From assembly GCA_963756025.1 (NCBI GenBank), contig CAVWMF010000006.1, positions 558,001 through 622,000 of the forward strand: 64,000 bases of DNA. The letters are read 5' to 3'. Under the pieces are notes generated by a model. It saw only the letters and a list, made by a program, of their open reading frames with translations. It did no database searches and was not told the origin of the DNA. Source of the DNA: Bog-473 sp963756025. GTDB lineage: Bacteria > Actinomycetota > Acidimicrobiia > Acidimicrobiales > RAAP-2. Shown here piece after piece: positions 1 to 8,729 of the stretch; positions within the stretch are counted from its first letter, which is position 1; every line of letters starts with the position of its first letter. Made by a program: the position numbers and the translations under genes.

Positions 1-2
1 CC

Positions 3-290
3 AGCGTGACGGTCAGCGTCGAGGTGGGCGCCACCCTGCTTGCCTATTTGGTATGGGCATGGCACTGGGCCGACCCGGCAGGCGCGGACCTTCCCTGGGA
101 TCAGTTGGCCAAATTAGAGCTCGGGCCCGGCGAGAGGAAGGCCAAACGTTGTGCCGTGCGCTCCTTCCGCTCACAGATTCGACCGCTCGGGCCCAATCCT
201 GAGGACGCTCCGGTCCTTCCCCCTCGGGTGTTGCAGCGGTTCGCACGCGCCTATGAGGTTTATGTCCTCGCCAACAAGGGGATGCAATGA
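3..290 (+). CDS. PIG-L family deacetylase, C-terminal end (partial)
   Basis: This is the last 95 or so codons of a gene that begins before the window. The visible part has a Trp-rich stretch (AWHWADP) and a Lys-Arg-rich segment followed by RSQ, as near the C-terminus of PIG-L/LmbE-type N-acetylglucosaminyl deacetylases. The zinc-binding N-terminal half is not in the window, so the family call rests on this tail and on context. The stop overlaps the next start by four bases (ATGA), and the next two genes are a NodS-like methyltransferase and a family-2 glycosyltransferase. That trio is commonly found together in actinobacteria and suggests a small glycan or glycolipid tailoring operon. Confidence 0.6.
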   Translation, partial: SVTVSVEVGATLLAYLVWAWHWADPAGADLPWDQLAKLELGPGERKAKRCAVRSFRSQIRPLGPNPEDAPVLPPRVLQRFARAYEVYVLANKGMQ

Positions 291-856
291 CCTCGACCGA
301 CCGGTCGTACTTCGACGAGATCTACGCCGGTCAACCTGACCCGTGGGGCTTCGAATCCCGATGGTACGAACAACGGAAGTACGCACTGACCATGGCTGCG
401 CTTCCGGAGCCGTCCTACCGTTCTGCATTCGAGCCGGGCTGCTCGGTGGGCGTGCTCACTTCACTGCTCGCCCCGCGCTGTGCGCGCCTCCTGGCCACCG
501 AGATCGTCCCCTCTGCCCGGGCTCGCGCCGCGGAGCGGATGTCCGGGGTCGACCACGTCGTCATCGATGACTCGGCCATCCCGGAGGCCTGGCCGACAGG
601 CTCCTTCGATTTGGTGGTCCTGAGCGAGATCGCCTATTACTTCGACAGGGCCACGCTCACAGAGATCGTCGGGCGCCTCACGGCCTCGGCCGTGGCGGGA
701 GCGACGGTGGTGGCGGTCCACTGGCGCGGCGAGACCGACTATCCGTTGACCGGCGACGCTGCGCACCGGATCCTCGACGCCAGCCCCGAGCTCGAACCTC
801 TGGTCCATCATCTCGAGAACGACTTTGTCCTCGATGTGTGGCGCAGACGGCCGTGA
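287..856 (+). CDS. NodS-like SAM-dependent methyltransferase
   Basis: A 189-residue class I methyltransferase. The N-terminus (SYFDEIYAGQPDPWGF) is typical of the NodS/nodulation-S family. The SAM-binding motif I is FEPGCSVGVLT at residues 48-58, and an acidic residue ends the next strand (ATEIVPSA). NodS N-methylates a deacetylated chito-oligosaccharide; here the partners would be the PIG-L deacetylase upstream (4-nt overlap) and the glycosyltransferase downstream (TGATG overlap), so a sugar amine is a plausible but unproven substrate. The protein is cytoplasmic with no signal peptide. Confidence 0.8.
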   Translation: MTSTDRSYFDEIYAGQPDPWGFESRWYEQRKYALTMAALPEPSYRSAFEPGCSVGVLTSLLAPRCARLLATEIVPSARARAAERMSGVDHVVIDDSAIPEAWPTGSFDLVVLSEIAYYFDRATLTEIVGRLTASAVAGATVVAVHWRGETDYPLTGDAAHRILDASPELEPLVHHLENDFVLDVWRRRP

Positions 857-1644
857 TGCCTCACAACCCGGCCGACGGCCGGACCCGCTATGTCGGCATC
901 GTCGTCCCTGTGCACGATGAGGAAGAGCTGCTGGGCGGTGCCTTGCTGGCGCTCGAGGCCGCGGTGGATCAGATAGCCGACCACATCCAATGCCACACCG
1001 TGTTGGTGTACGACAAGTGCCGGGACCGCAGCAGGCAGATTGCCTCGGGATGGAGGCGAACCTTTCGAGGTCGCGGGATTGTCCATCGGGTGAGCGAGGT
1101 TGCGATCGAGGCCGGGAGCGTCGGGAGGGCCCGGCGAGCGGGATGTGCTCTCGTCCTCACTGCCGCCGCCGGCGCGAACCTGTCGCCGGGGTCGGTCTGG
1201 TTGGCCACGACTGATGCCGACTCGCGGGTCCCCGAGGACTGGCTCTCTGCGCAGGTTGCCAGCCACGAAGCGGGTACCGACGTCTGGGCCGGCACCGTCA
1301 CGGTGCGAGACTGGACACCCCGAACGGATGGCACTGCGGCCGAATGGCTGCGGCTGTACGAGGCGGAGTTGGACCCGGTGCACGGAGCCAGCCTGGCCAT
1401 CAACGGACAGGTCTACATCGATGCGGGCCAATTCAAGAAGCTGGCCTCTGGTGAGGACCGTGCGCTTCTCACCGCCGCGTCCGCCCTGGGCGCGCGCTGC
1501 CACTACGACCGGACCGCTCCCGTGATGACCAGCGCCCGCCGCCAGGCCCGGGCTCCTCACGGCTTCGCCTCGGCGCTTCAGAGAGTCGAAGAGCAGGTGG
1601 GCCGCGGGCACGGCTCTCCGGTGGTCGAAGGCCTCTCCGCCTGA
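856..1644 (+). CDS. Family-2 glycosyltransferase
   Basis: About 262 residues with a GT-A fold. The N-terminal strand and loop (GIVVPVHDEEELL) is the nucleotide-sugar motif, and TTDADSRVPEDW is a DxD-type metal site near residue 120. I chose the ATG at 856 because it overlaps the upstream stop (TGATG). A GTG at 838 is also in frame and would add six residues. There are no membrane segments. It closes the PIG-L/NodS/GT2 operon and probably transfers a sugar onto the same glycan. The gene ends 55 bp before the ion channel gene. Confidence 0.8.
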   Translation: MPHNPADGRTRYVGIVVPVHDEEELLGGALLALEAAVDQIADHIQCHTVLVYDKCRDRSRQIASGWRRTFRGRGIVHRVSEVAIEAGSVGRARRAGCALVLTAAAGANLSPGSVWLATTDADSRVPEDWLSAQVASHEAGTDVWAGTVTVRDWTPRTDGTAAEWLRLYEAELDPVHGASLAINGQVYIDAGQFKKLASGEDRALLTAASALGARCHYDRTAPVMTSARRQARAPHGFASALQRVEEQVGRGHGSPVVEGLSA

Positions 1645-1699
1645 TCGCAGGTCGCGTAGGACACGGCCTTCGGCGTGCCGCGCGTGTCACGCTTGTCCC

Positions 1700-2506
1700 A
1701 TGAGCGATCCCACGCCCCTGGTCCTCGACGAAGGCCGCGACCCGAATGCAGAAGACCCGACCGGACGGCTGGACCGCTATCTGGCAAGGTCCCAGACGCC
1801 GCTCGACCTGTTGGCATTGATGACCCTGTGGATCGTCGTGGTCCCACCGGGTGACTTCGGGAAAAGCGATCACGCATCGACGATCGCCCTGGTCGTCCGG
1901 ATAGGTGTCTCCGTGATCTACGCCATCGACATGGCGATCAGAAGCACCCTGGCGAGTCGCCATGTGCGCTACCCCATAACCCATCCATTCGCCCTGGCTG
2001 CCATACCATTCCCGCCGCTGCGCGTCGTTTTCAGTCTCCGACTGATCAGGTCGGTGTTCCGTCGTGGGAACCTCGGCCGTTTCATGGTGGCCGCATCGAT
2101 ACTCGTCCTCAACGGCGCCGCCATCGTGTATCTCGTCGAGCGCCACGCGCCAGGATCCAACATCCACACGTTCGGCGACTCGGTCTGGTGGTCGGTCGTC
2201 ACGGTGACCACTGTGGGTTATGGCGACTACTTCCCGGTGACGACGGCCGGACGCATCACGGCTGTCTTCGTCATGGCTATCGGGATCTTGACCCTGGCGG
2301 TGATCACGGCTCAGGTGGCGTCGAGCTTCGTCGACCAGGCGAATCGCAGGAGGGGGTCGGAGCCGCAACAGGAGCCCGCGACGAACGATGCGACGCTCTC
2401 CGATCTCGATCGCCGACTCGCCCGCATCGAAGATCTGCTGACGGCGAGAATCGGGGTTCTCGACGATCTGCCGCACAGGCCGGGAGTACCGGACGAAGGC
2501 GCTTGA
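1700..2506 (+). CDS. Potassium channel, voltage-gated type
   Basis: A 268-residue integral membrane protein. Hydrophobic helices lie at about residues 34-50, 64-85, 98-115 and 130-147. They are followed by a pore loop with the K+ selectivity filter TTVGYGD near residue 172 and a last helix (about 190-212). An Arg-rich segment before the pore (FSLRLIRSVFRR) resembles an S4-S5 region. The C-terminus is a charged cytoplasmic tail with a short predicted helix (LSDLDRRLARIEDLL) that may tetramerise. Family knowledge makes this a K+ efflux or uptake channel. Gating is not deducible from the sequence. Confidence 0.85.
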   Translation: MSDPTPLVLDEGRDPNAEDPTGRLDRYLARSQTPLDLLALMTLWIVVVPPGDFGKSDHASTIALVVRIGVSVIYAIDMAIRSTLASRHVRYPITHPFALAAIPFPPLRVVFSLRLIRSVFRRGNLGRFMVAASILVLNGAAIVYLVERHAPGSNIHTFGDSVWWSVVTVTTVGYGDYFPVTTAGRITAVFVMAIGILTLAVITAQVASSFVDQANRRRGSEPQQEPATNDATLSDLDRRLARIEDLLTARIGVLDDLPHRPGVPDEGA

Positions 2507-2546
2507 AGCACTGCCCGCCTTCGGCGCCGGGCCCGAGAGGGAGAAA

Positions 2547-2563
2547 TCACCCGGTACGGGTGA
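2547..2563. promoter_or_regulatory. Dyad site 1: TCACCC-N5-GGGTGA
   Basis: Perfect 6-bp inverted arms around GGTAC, 56 bp before the start of the small protein at 2619. It is one of six such sites in the first 12 kb. A regulator-binding role is inferred. Confidence 0.55.
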
Positions 2564-2618
2564 GGTGGGCGTGGGCGCCGGAGCCCGACGATGGAGGTTG
2601 CGGCAAGGAGGTAGCGGC

Positions 2619-2858
2619 ATGGGCGGTCGGACGTACGAAGTAGTTACTTCAGGGAGACTGAATCCAGCGCTGGTGGGTGGTCTCCATGGGTTCGATGTCG
2701 TACGGGTCGAGGGCGGACGCAGCTACCTGGTCGGAACGCTCCTCGATCAGGCGAAGTTGCATGAGCTGCTCGAAACCTTGCGCAGCCTGGACATCGCTCT
2801 CGTCTCGATCGCTGCGGTACCGGCGGAGCAACGGATCCAGAAGTTTACGGAATTGTGA
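2619..2858 (+). CDS. Small conserved protein, paralogue 1 of 3
   Basis: A 79-residue soluble protein of unknown function. The start is fixed by a strong ribosome site (AAGGAGGT, six bases ahead). It shares a pattern with the products at 3012 and 11185: an aromatic-rich first strand (YEVVTSGRLNP), a Leu-Val-Gly-Gly-Leu helix, a Gly-Phe-Asp-Val-Val strand, Ser-Tyr-Leu-Val-Gly, a Leu-rich helix (LHELLETLR), and a last strand (LDIALVSIAAV). The alternation suggests a small alpha/beta fold, perhaps a homodimer, but this is inference. No catalytic motif or membrane segment is visible. Dyad site 1 lies 56 bp upstream, so it probably belongs to the proposed regulon. Confidence 0.7.
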   Translation: MGGRTYEVVTSGRLNPALVGGLHGFDVVRVEGGRSYLVGTLLDQAKLHELLETLRSLDIALVSIAAVPAEQRIQKFTEL

Positions 2859-3011
2859 CAATATCGGAAACCGGTGGCAACGGCCGTGACTCTGGCAGTA
2901 TCGTGACGATTTGGTTCAGAGATTTGTCGGAATTCGTCAGTAATTCGTCGAAAGGTGAATTGACTCAGTACCTCGCTGGCGTGTGTCAACCTCCTGGGGT
3001 GCGGAAACGGA

Positions 3012-3254
3012 GTGCGCGTGTCCCTCGCCTTGCGACCCGTCGTGCAGGAATACGAACTAGCCGTGAGAGGCACGTTGCGTCCCGCCGAAGTAGACGCTCT
3101 GGATGGCTTTGCGGTCGTCGGCGTGGATCACGAATGCACCTATCTCTCCGGTCGCGTCGAGGGCCAGGGGCACCTCTACGACGTGCTCGCCGCTTTAGGG
3201 GCTTGTGAGATCGATCTTGTCTCACTGAAACCGATGTTCGACGAGCTCAGTTGA
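3012..3254 (+). CDS. Small conserved protein, paralogue 2 of 3
   Basis: About 80 residues, starting with GTG at 3012; a second GTG at 3018 has a better-spaced GGAG and may be the true start. It follows the same layout as the product at 2619: YELAVRGTLRP, VDALDGFAVV, TYLSGRVEGQ, LYDVLAALG and IDLVSLKPM. It is more divergent than the other two copies, and the second strand-loop is DHEC instead of a Gly-rich turn. The 150-bp leader is A+T-richer than its surroundings and holds two direct AATTCGTC repeats at 2931 and 2942, one helical turn apart, a possible activator site. Function unknown. Confidence 0.6.
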   Translation: MRVSLALRPVVQEYELAVRGTLRPAEVDALDGFAVVGVDHECTYLSGRVEGQGHLYDVLAALGACEIDLVSLKPMFDELS

Positions 3255-3382
3255 GGATCTGAGGGACCTCGAGCTGGCTCTCCAAAGGGCTCTCTCGAGG
3301 AAGGTCGTGCTCGGTCGTCTCGCCCCACTCCTCGCTCGTTGCGGGGACCCGAGGCGGTCGCCTGTTTGATCTGCGCCTCACG

Positions 3383-3399
3383 TCACCCTTGACGGGTGA
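3383..3399. promoter_or_regulatory. Dyad site 2: TCACCC-N5-GGGTGA
   Basis: Perfect arms around TTGAC, 100 bp before the aquaporin start. Same motif as the site at 2547. The surrounding 3255-3498 region holds no gene that I can support. Confidence 0.55.
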
Positions 3400-3498
3400 T
3401 GACGCTCAATCCCGGAACTGACAAAGTCGGAGGAGAGAAGGCACGAAAGGGGTTCACCCTATGCTCACCGATCGAACCGACGTCGTGGTACCACGGAC

Positions 3499-4326
3499 AT
3501 GACTGCGCAGCAACAAGTACCTTCGCTCAGTCCGGTTGGTCCCCTTGCTCGCTACGAGCAGCAGCTCGTCGATCGAATCACCGATTTCAACGATCCCCGT
3601 CAGGAGTGGCGCCGACTCTTCTCGGAACTCTTGGGGACCTTCTTCTTGGTCTTGGTGGCCGCCGGCGGGGGCATGATGAGCCAGGCCTTCCCCGATACGA
3701 TCAGCCGACAGGCCGCGGTCGTCGCCCCCGCCCTGATGGTCATGGCGATCATATTGTTCATGGGCAAGGTCTCCGGTGCCCACCTGAATCCCGCTGTCTC
3801 CATCGCCTTCGCCCTTCGCCGTGACTTTCCATGGCGACGGGTCCCCGGATATATCGTCGTCCAGCTGATCGGCGCCACGCTGGCTGCCCTTTTCCTGCAC
3901 GCGGTGATCAACGTCTCGGCCAAGTACGGCTCCAACTACCCAGCTCACGGATACTCGGCTTGGGCCGCATTTTGGATGGAACTGATCTTGACCATGGGCC
4001 TGGTCAGCGTGATCCTCGGCACGGCGTCGGGGGCGCAGAACGTCGGCATCATCGGCGCCTTCGGCGTCGGTGGCTATATCGCGTTAGCCGGATTGTGGGG
4101 CAGCCCGATCTCGGGCGCCTCGATGAACCCGGCTCGCACCTTTGGGCCCGATCTCGTTTCGCACACCTTTACCAACTACGGGGTGTACGTGGCGGGTCCC
4201 ATCGCCGGAGCAGTCCTGGCCGTCATCATCGCCTTTGTCCTGCGGGGTCCCGGCGGAGGAAAGGCAGGCTCCGGTGCGGCGCAGGGCGACATCTTCACCG
4301 AGGTCTACGAGGCCGGTAAGTCTTGA
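3499..4326 (+). CDS. MIP family aquaporin / aquaglyceroporin
   Basis: A 275-residue channel protein with both diagnostic half-helix motifs: HLNPAVS near residue 97 and SMNPARTFGPD near residue 210. Six hydrophobic spans are visible. It has an N-terminal cytoplasmic extension of about 35 residues (MTAQQQVPS...) and a C-terminal tail after residue 255. Family knowledge says it passes water or small neutral solutes across the inner membrane; sequence alone does not separate water from glycerol selectivity here. Dyad site 2 sits 100 bp upstream, which fits regulation together with stress and envelope genes. The next gene, an HtrA protease, is convergent. Confidence 0.9.
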   Translation: MTAQQQVPSLSPVGPLARYEQQLVDRITDFNDPRQEWRRLFSELLGTFFLVLVAAGGGMMSQAFPDTISRQAAVVAPALMVMAIILFMGKVSGAHLNPAVSIAFALRRDFPWRRVPGYIVVQLIGATLAALFLHAVINVSAKYGSNYPAHGYSAWAAFWMELILTMGLVSVILGTASGAQNVGIIGAFGVGGYIALAGLWGSPISGASMNPARTFGPDLVSHTFTNYGVYVAGPIAGAVLAVIIAFVLRGPGGGKAGSGAAQGDIFTEVYEAGKS

Positions 4327-4593
4327 GGACCCGGCCGACCCGTTCGTAGGCGTCGGTCGGGGTGTTGAGCTGCGGATCGGGTCCGGTGAGCGTACGGAAC
4401 CTGCGCACCGTGGACCAGACGGGGACGATCAAGCGGCCAGCGTGCACCGTGCCCTGATGACCGTGATCGCCCAACGCCGGACACCAATAGCCGGAAGGAC
4501 CGACCCATCGTCGTGAAAGACAGAGCAGCCGCGATGCAAAGGGGATCCGGCTGAGCAGGGGCGGCGCGGAATGGTTACGTCAGACCCGTCGGG

Positions 4594-5670
4594 TCAGGGT
4601 GCGTTACCGAGAGTGACCTTGGCCGTGGCGGATTTGCCGTCGCGTTCATACGTGATGGTCGCCGTTTCCCCGGGCTTCTGGGTCAGGGTCAGTGCCGTCA
4701 GTTGATTGGGATCTGTGGCCGCCTCGCCGTTGATCTCGGTGATGATGTCCGCTCTCCGTAGGCCGGCAGTCGACGCCGGGCCGCCAGGTACGACGGCCAC
4801 CACATAGAGTCCTTCGCTCGTCCCCGCCTGTTGCGCGGCCGCCGGCGGTATCTGGGCGGCCTGAAGACCGAGGTAGGAGTGGGTGACGTGCCCCGTCTCG
4901 ATGATCTCGTTCGACACCGATTCGGCCGTGCTCACGGGTATGGCGAACCCGAGCCCGACGTCTCCCGAGCTGGACCCACCCGATTCGTTGGGCACCGAGG
5001 CCCCGGCGGAAGGAACACCGATGAGATTGCCCGAGCAGTCGGTAAGCGCGCCGCCGCTGTTTCCGGGGTTGATGGCAGCGTCGGTCTGGATGGCCGCAAC
5101 GAGGAGGGCGTTGCTGCCATTGTCACTCGGCACCTCGATGTTGCGATCGAGGGCGCTGATGATGCCGGTCGTGACGGTGCTGGACAGACCGAGTGGCGCG
5201 CCAAGGGCGACGACCGGTTGGCCAACTTGCGCCTCACTCGACGAGCCGAAGGGAATCACGGGGAGCGATTCGGAGACGTCCACTTTGATCACGGCCAGAT
5301 CGGTCTGCGGATCCCGACCGGTGAGCGTGGCCGGGACCGTCGTGCCGTCGCTGAAGAGCACGTCGATCGAGCCGCCATTCGCGGCCACCGAGATGACGTG
5401 GTTGTTCGTCAGTATGTAGCCATCGCTGCGGATGATCTCACCCGATCCGGTCCCGCCTGATGCACCCTTTTTGGCCATGATCGTCACAACTGACGGGAGA
5501 GTCTCCGCGGCGACGTTCGTGGCCGGGCAAGCGTTGGTATCAGATGATTGGGTAGACGCCACGATGACGCCGCCGACGACACCTCCCACGAGAACGAGGA
5601 GAAACCCCAATCCCACCAAAAGCCATCTCGGAGCTCGGCGCTGATGCGCTGCTCGCTTCATTTCACTCAT
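4594..5670 (-). CDS. HtrA/DegP-like trypsin-fold protease with PDZ domain
   Basis: A 358-residue membrane-anchored serine protease. A basic N-terminus is followed by one transmembrane helix (about residues 16-38). The chymotrypsin-like domain shows the triad H91 (TNNHVI), D124 (QTDLAVI) and S205 (NPGNSGGAL). A C-terminal PDZ domain covers about residues 262-355 (SYLGLQA, GLYVVAVVPGGPA, ADIITEINGE). It probably sits outside the membrane and degrades misfolded envelope proteins. It lies 129 bp downstream of the SHOCT gene on the same strand, so co-transcription is possible. A half-site of the dyad (TCACCC then TCGCC) sits at 5681, just before its start. Confidence 0.9.
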   Translation of the reverse strand: MSEMKRAAHQRRAPRWLLVGLGFLLVLVGGVVGGVIVASTQSSDTNACPATNVAAETLPSVVTIMAKKGASGGTGSGEIIRSDGYILTNNHVISVAANGGSIDVLFSDGTTVPATLTGRDPQTDLAVIKVDVSESLPVIPFGSSSEAQVGQPVVALGAPLGLSSTVTTGIISALDRNIEVPSDNGSNALLVAAIQTDAAINPGNSGGALTDCSGNLIGVPSAGASVPNESGGSSSGDVGLGFAIPVSTAESVSNEIIETGHVTHSYLGLQAAQIPPAAAQQAGTSEGLYVVAVVPGGPASTAGLRRADIITEINGEAATDPNQLTALTLTQKPGETATITYERDGKSATAKVTLGNAP

Positions 5671-5799
5671 CGTCGTGCCGTCACCCTCGCCTCATATCCT
5701 CGACCGCCTGACCCAACCGGGACACATTCGGAGGGCTCCGATGCTTCCCACCGCGGTCATTATGGCGGACCGACGGCGGATCGGGGGCGAGGTCCTGCC

Positions 5800-6075
5800 C
5801 TATCCGAGGATCTTGGCCTTCTCCGCATCGAACTCCGCCTCGGTCAGCGCACCAGAATCCCTCAGCGCGGCCAACTGTGTGAGTTGCGCGATGGGGTCGG
5901 GGGCGCTGGCGGGTGCCGGTGCCGGGGCCTCCGGGGCAGGCTCGGCGGCCTGCGCCTGTTGGGCCTGGGCCGCGGCCGCCTGCTTGTTGGCCATGTGACC
6001 TCCGACGACGGCGGCGGTCCCGACGACGGCGGTGGTGCGTACGGCCATGCGTGCAATCGGTCGTCTTCTCAGCAT
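5800..6075 (-). CDS. SHOCT-domain small protein
   Basis: 91 residues. The N-terminus is short, basic and hydrophobic (RRRPIARMAVRTTAVVG) and may lie in or on the membrane. A Gln/Ala/Pro-rich linker follows, then a C-terminal SHOCT motif (LAALRDSGALTEAEFDAEK) that usually mediates oligomerisation. It lies 25 bp after the DUF6325 gene on the same strand. The same pairing, DUF6325 followed by a small Ala/Val-rich protein, recurs at 15.3-15.9 kb, so the two products probably act together. The biochemical role is unknown. Confidence 0.75.
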   Translation of the reverse strand: MLRRRPIARMAVRTTAVVGTAAVVGGHMANKQAAAAQAQQAQAAEPAPEAPAPAPASAPDPIAQLTQLAALRDSGALTEAEFDAEKAKILG

Positions 6076-6100
6076 GTCTTGTCTCCTGTCTCGTGGTGGC

Positions 6101-6523
6101 TCAGACTGCTGACGGCAAGTCCGCCAACGCAGGTTCGATCAGCTCATGGGGTATGCGGGCACCCTCCAGCACGATACCGTCGGCCCGGCGAACCGCCTCG
6201 GCGAACGGCTTTGCCCAGAGGTCCTCCCAGATCAGCAGCGCCGCCGACGAGTTGGGCTCGAGAGCTGCCGCGGCGTACTCGATGTCCTCAGGGCTGATGA
6301 GTCCGCCGACGTCTGCGTCCAGATCCTCGAATCCCGCCAACGCGTCCAACTCGTCGATCTCGAAACTGAGAACCGATCCGTCGGCATCCTTGCCGATGAA
6401 GATCAGGTCGAGGATCCTCACCGTTCCCGATGCGACCAGGTCGATCAGCTCCGGCGCGATCTCACCCGTGAACTTGTTCCCGGGGAATCCGACAATTATG
6501 TATTCGACTGGTCCTGAAGTCAT
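6101..6523 (-). CDS. DUF6325 family protein, copy 1
   Basis: 140 residues, starting at the ATG in MTSGPVEYIIV. It has the family layout: a hydrophobic strand (YIIVGFPGNKF), a Glu-Leu-Ile-Asp-Leu helix, a strand with IFIGKDADGSV, then an acidic linker and a Trp-containing core (ALLIWEDLWAKPFAEAV). It resembles DUF1269-type membrane-associated stress proteins in layout but has no clear transmembrane pair. Its paralogue is at 15493. Dyad site 3 lies 56 bp upstream, the same distance as at the gene at 2619. The product may regulate or scaffold the SHOCT partner encoded next. Function unknown. Confidence 0.75.
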   Translation of the reverse strand: MTSGPVEYIIVGFPGNKFTGEIAPELIDLVASGTVRILDLIFIGKDADGSVLSFEIDELDALAGFEDLDADVGGLISPEDIEYAAAALEPNSSAALLIWEDLWAKPFAEAVRRADGIVLEGARIPHELIEPALADLPSAV

Positions 6524-6908
6524 GTAGTCCCGTCCCTTCGTGTCCCTTGAGATTACGGCTGACCCGATACTGAAGTCGTCATCCTGATCGGGTGATTCGG
6601 GAACCAGCTGCGATGTCGGCGAGCCCGCCCGGCCCCCTGGCCCGTGAGGGCGTGGCGATGTACGTTCGTGGCCTCGCGGAGACACCAGACCGGCCCGGAC
6701 CAGGCGTTCCTGTCCCTTGAGGGCGCCGACCGCCGGGCCTGTAGGCCACCTCGCCTTCCACGGCTCAGCGACTTCGCCGGTCGGCAACCCAGGCCCTCAA
6801 GACAGTGAGATCCACGATCCCAGAGGCGCACGCCGACTCAGGGCGGCCTGGTCGCTTCCCTCCCGAGTACCGTGACGGAAAGAGCACCGCTGATGAGGGG
6901 AGCGTCGG
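6524..6908. other. Intergenic stretch, no gene supported
   Basis: A 385-bp gap between divergent genes. Apart from dyad site 3, the open frames here have no ribosome site or recognisable product, and I leave them out. Confidence 0.5.
6579..6595. promoter_or_regulatory. Dyad site 3: TCATCC-N5-GGGTGA
   Basis: One mismatch in the left arm. It is preceded by GAAGTC, as is the site at 11666. It lies 56 bp before the DUF6325 start and probably controls the DUF6325-SHOCT genes. Confidence 0.5.
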
Positions 6909-7912
6909 ATGCCGCCGGATGACGAAGAGCACAGTACCGCCGGGCGGGAAGTCACCAGGTTCATCCCGGTGCCGACGTCCGTCAGCGAGCAGGCCCGGCA
7001 ATTCCTGAGCATGGACATGTTCGGTGGCGGCGGACGTGTCGACCGAGTGACGCCGCCGGATGGAAGGCCGTCATCAAAGAAACCGACGAGTTGCTCGTCG
7101 CCGTCATGGGGGCGCAGGTCGAACACCTCCACGCCTCCGTTGCAATCCGACTCCGTCGGCGGAGTACCGGTATTCGTGATCACCCCCGAAGGTGTCGACG
7201 AAGGCGACGCCGCGCCGGTCTACTTGGACATCCACGGCGGTTCGCTCCTCATGGGTGGCGGCAAGGCGTGCGAAGTGATGGGACGAAGAATGGCGGCCCA
7301 AGTGCAGATGCAGACATGGTCCGTGGATTATCGGATGCCCCCCGACCATCCCTACCCGGCTCCGCTCGATGACGTTCTCGCCGTGTACCGGGGGCTGCTC
7401 GACGTTCGGGCTCCCGAACGGATCGTGGTGGGCGGGGGTTCGGCGGGGGGCAATCTGGCGGCCGCTCTGACCTTGCGTGCCCGCGACGAGGGACTCCCCC
7501 TGCCGGCGGCACTCGTCCTCCTGACGCCCGAAGTCGACCTGACCGAGTCCGGCGACTCCTTCCAGACGAATCTCGGTATCGATTGCGTGCTGACCGAAAG
7601 CCTGGCCGATTCCATCGCCCTTTATGCCGGCGACCACGATCTGCGACTCCCCTACCTGTCGCCACTGTTCGGTGACCTCACCTCGCCGTTCCCGCCGACT
7701 TTTCTGCAAGGCGGGAACCCGGGACCTCTTCTTGTCCAACACCGTTCGGATGCACCGCAAACTTCGTGCCGGTGGAGTCGATGCCGAGTTGCACGTCTTC
7801 GAGGCCATGCCCCACGGTGGGTTCTTCGGTGCCCCTGAAGACGACGACCTGACCGAGGAGCTCCGGCGATTTCTGGCAGCCCACGTCGGTAGCCTGATCC
7901 CGTCACCGGGAT
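6909..7912 (+). pseudogene. Frameshifted alpha/beta hydrolase (esterase/HSL type)
   Basis: A serine hydrolase whose reading frame breaks at least three times. The pieces align end to end: an N-terminal helix region (TSVSEQARQFLSMDMF), a second frame from about 7060 (WKAVIKETDELLVAVMGAQ), the core from about 7140 with the oxyanion loop (DIHGGSLLMGGG) and nucleophile elbow GGGSAGGN, and a last frame from about 7713 (LFLSNTVRMHRKL, then the catalytic His in MPHGGFF). Removing one G from a GGG at about 7713 restores the C-terminal frame, and removing one A at about 7143 restores the core. In this family the residue before the nucleophile motif is usually Asp (GDSAGGN); here it is Gly. Either a decaying gene or sequencing error. 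Confidence 0.75.
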
Positions 7913-8566
7913 TCAGTTCACGATCGAGTAGATGCTCTTTCCCACCAGCCAGAACCCCAGCACCAGCGAGCCGATGATGATCGCCTGGTCGGTATGGCCG
8001 TCGATCCAGCTGCGCAACCGAGCCAGGAACGCCTTGGCCGGTTCGGGCCGAAACCCGGCATAGATCTCCATCACCAGGTAGCTGGAGGTGGCAACGACGC
8101 AAAACAGGAACAAGCCGATGTAACTCTCCCATGAGGACAGTTTCGCCTGGACGATGGTCGCAACGCCGGCGGCGACCAAGCCCCAGGGCTGGGTCAGCGG
8201 CCCGAGCGCGATGGCGAACCAGGGCGACATGTCGTCGAGCCCGGTCTGCCACTTGGGTGGCTTCTTCGGCTTCTTCGGTTGGCTCATACGGCGCCGCTGA
8301 CGCATGGCGATGAGGATGAGGGCAACGCCGATCAGTATCTTCACGGCCAAAGCCGCAAGTGACGGGGCGGTGCTCGGCTTCGGGGGTTTGTTGCCCGTGG
8401 CCAGCACGGTCACGGTCACGACGATCGCCAGCGAAAGTAACCACCCGAAGATGAAGGCCGCACCCTTCCGGACTCCCCCCTTCGCCGAGAGAACCAGAAT
8501 GAAGGCCGTCAGCGGGATCGGTTCGAGCGCGATGACCAGCGCGATCAACAGCAGGTCGAAGATCAC
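7913..8566 (-). CDS. GAP/Sap family membrane protein (LysE-like exporter fold)
   Basis: 217 residues, six predicted membrane spans, with the N-terminal signature ALEPIPLTAFILVLSAKGG found in the GAP family (sulfolipid-addressing protein, Sap). A Pro/Lys-rich loop (about residues 92-104, PKKPKKPPK) separates the two halves. Relatives in mycobacteria export or help display cell-wall lipids; the substrate here is unknown. It is convergent with the broken hydrolase, whose C-terminal frame runs on into this gene's 3' end. Confidence 0.8.
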   Translation of the reverse strand: MIFDLLLIALVIALEPIPLTAFILVLSAKGGVRKGAAFIFGWLLSLAIVVTVTVLATGNKPPKPSTAPSLAALAVKILIGVALILIAMRQRRRMSQPKKPKKPPKWQTGLDDMSPWFAIALGPLTQPWGLVAAGVATIVQAKLSSWESYIGLFLFCVVATSSYLVMEIYAGFRPEPAKAFLARLRSWIDGHTDQAIIIGSLVLGFWLVGKSIYSIVN

Positions 8567-8729
8567 GTCAGATGAGCATCGTCATGAGAGTTCTACAGTC
8601 CATGCGGCAGTCCCACCTTCATTCTCAGGCCGCAGGCCCGACCTCCGCCGTAGCCCCGGCTCATTCAGCGAAAATGCAGCGAATGGTAGGGGATACGGAC
8701 GGGGGTCGGGTGACGGCACAGGCACGGCG

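Noticed and set aside
1469..2620. A long minus-strand frame opposite the K+ channel
   Set aside because: The plus strand encodes a channel with a perfect selectivity filter. The antisense product is Arg/Gly/Pro-rich, as expected of a shadow in high-GC DNA.
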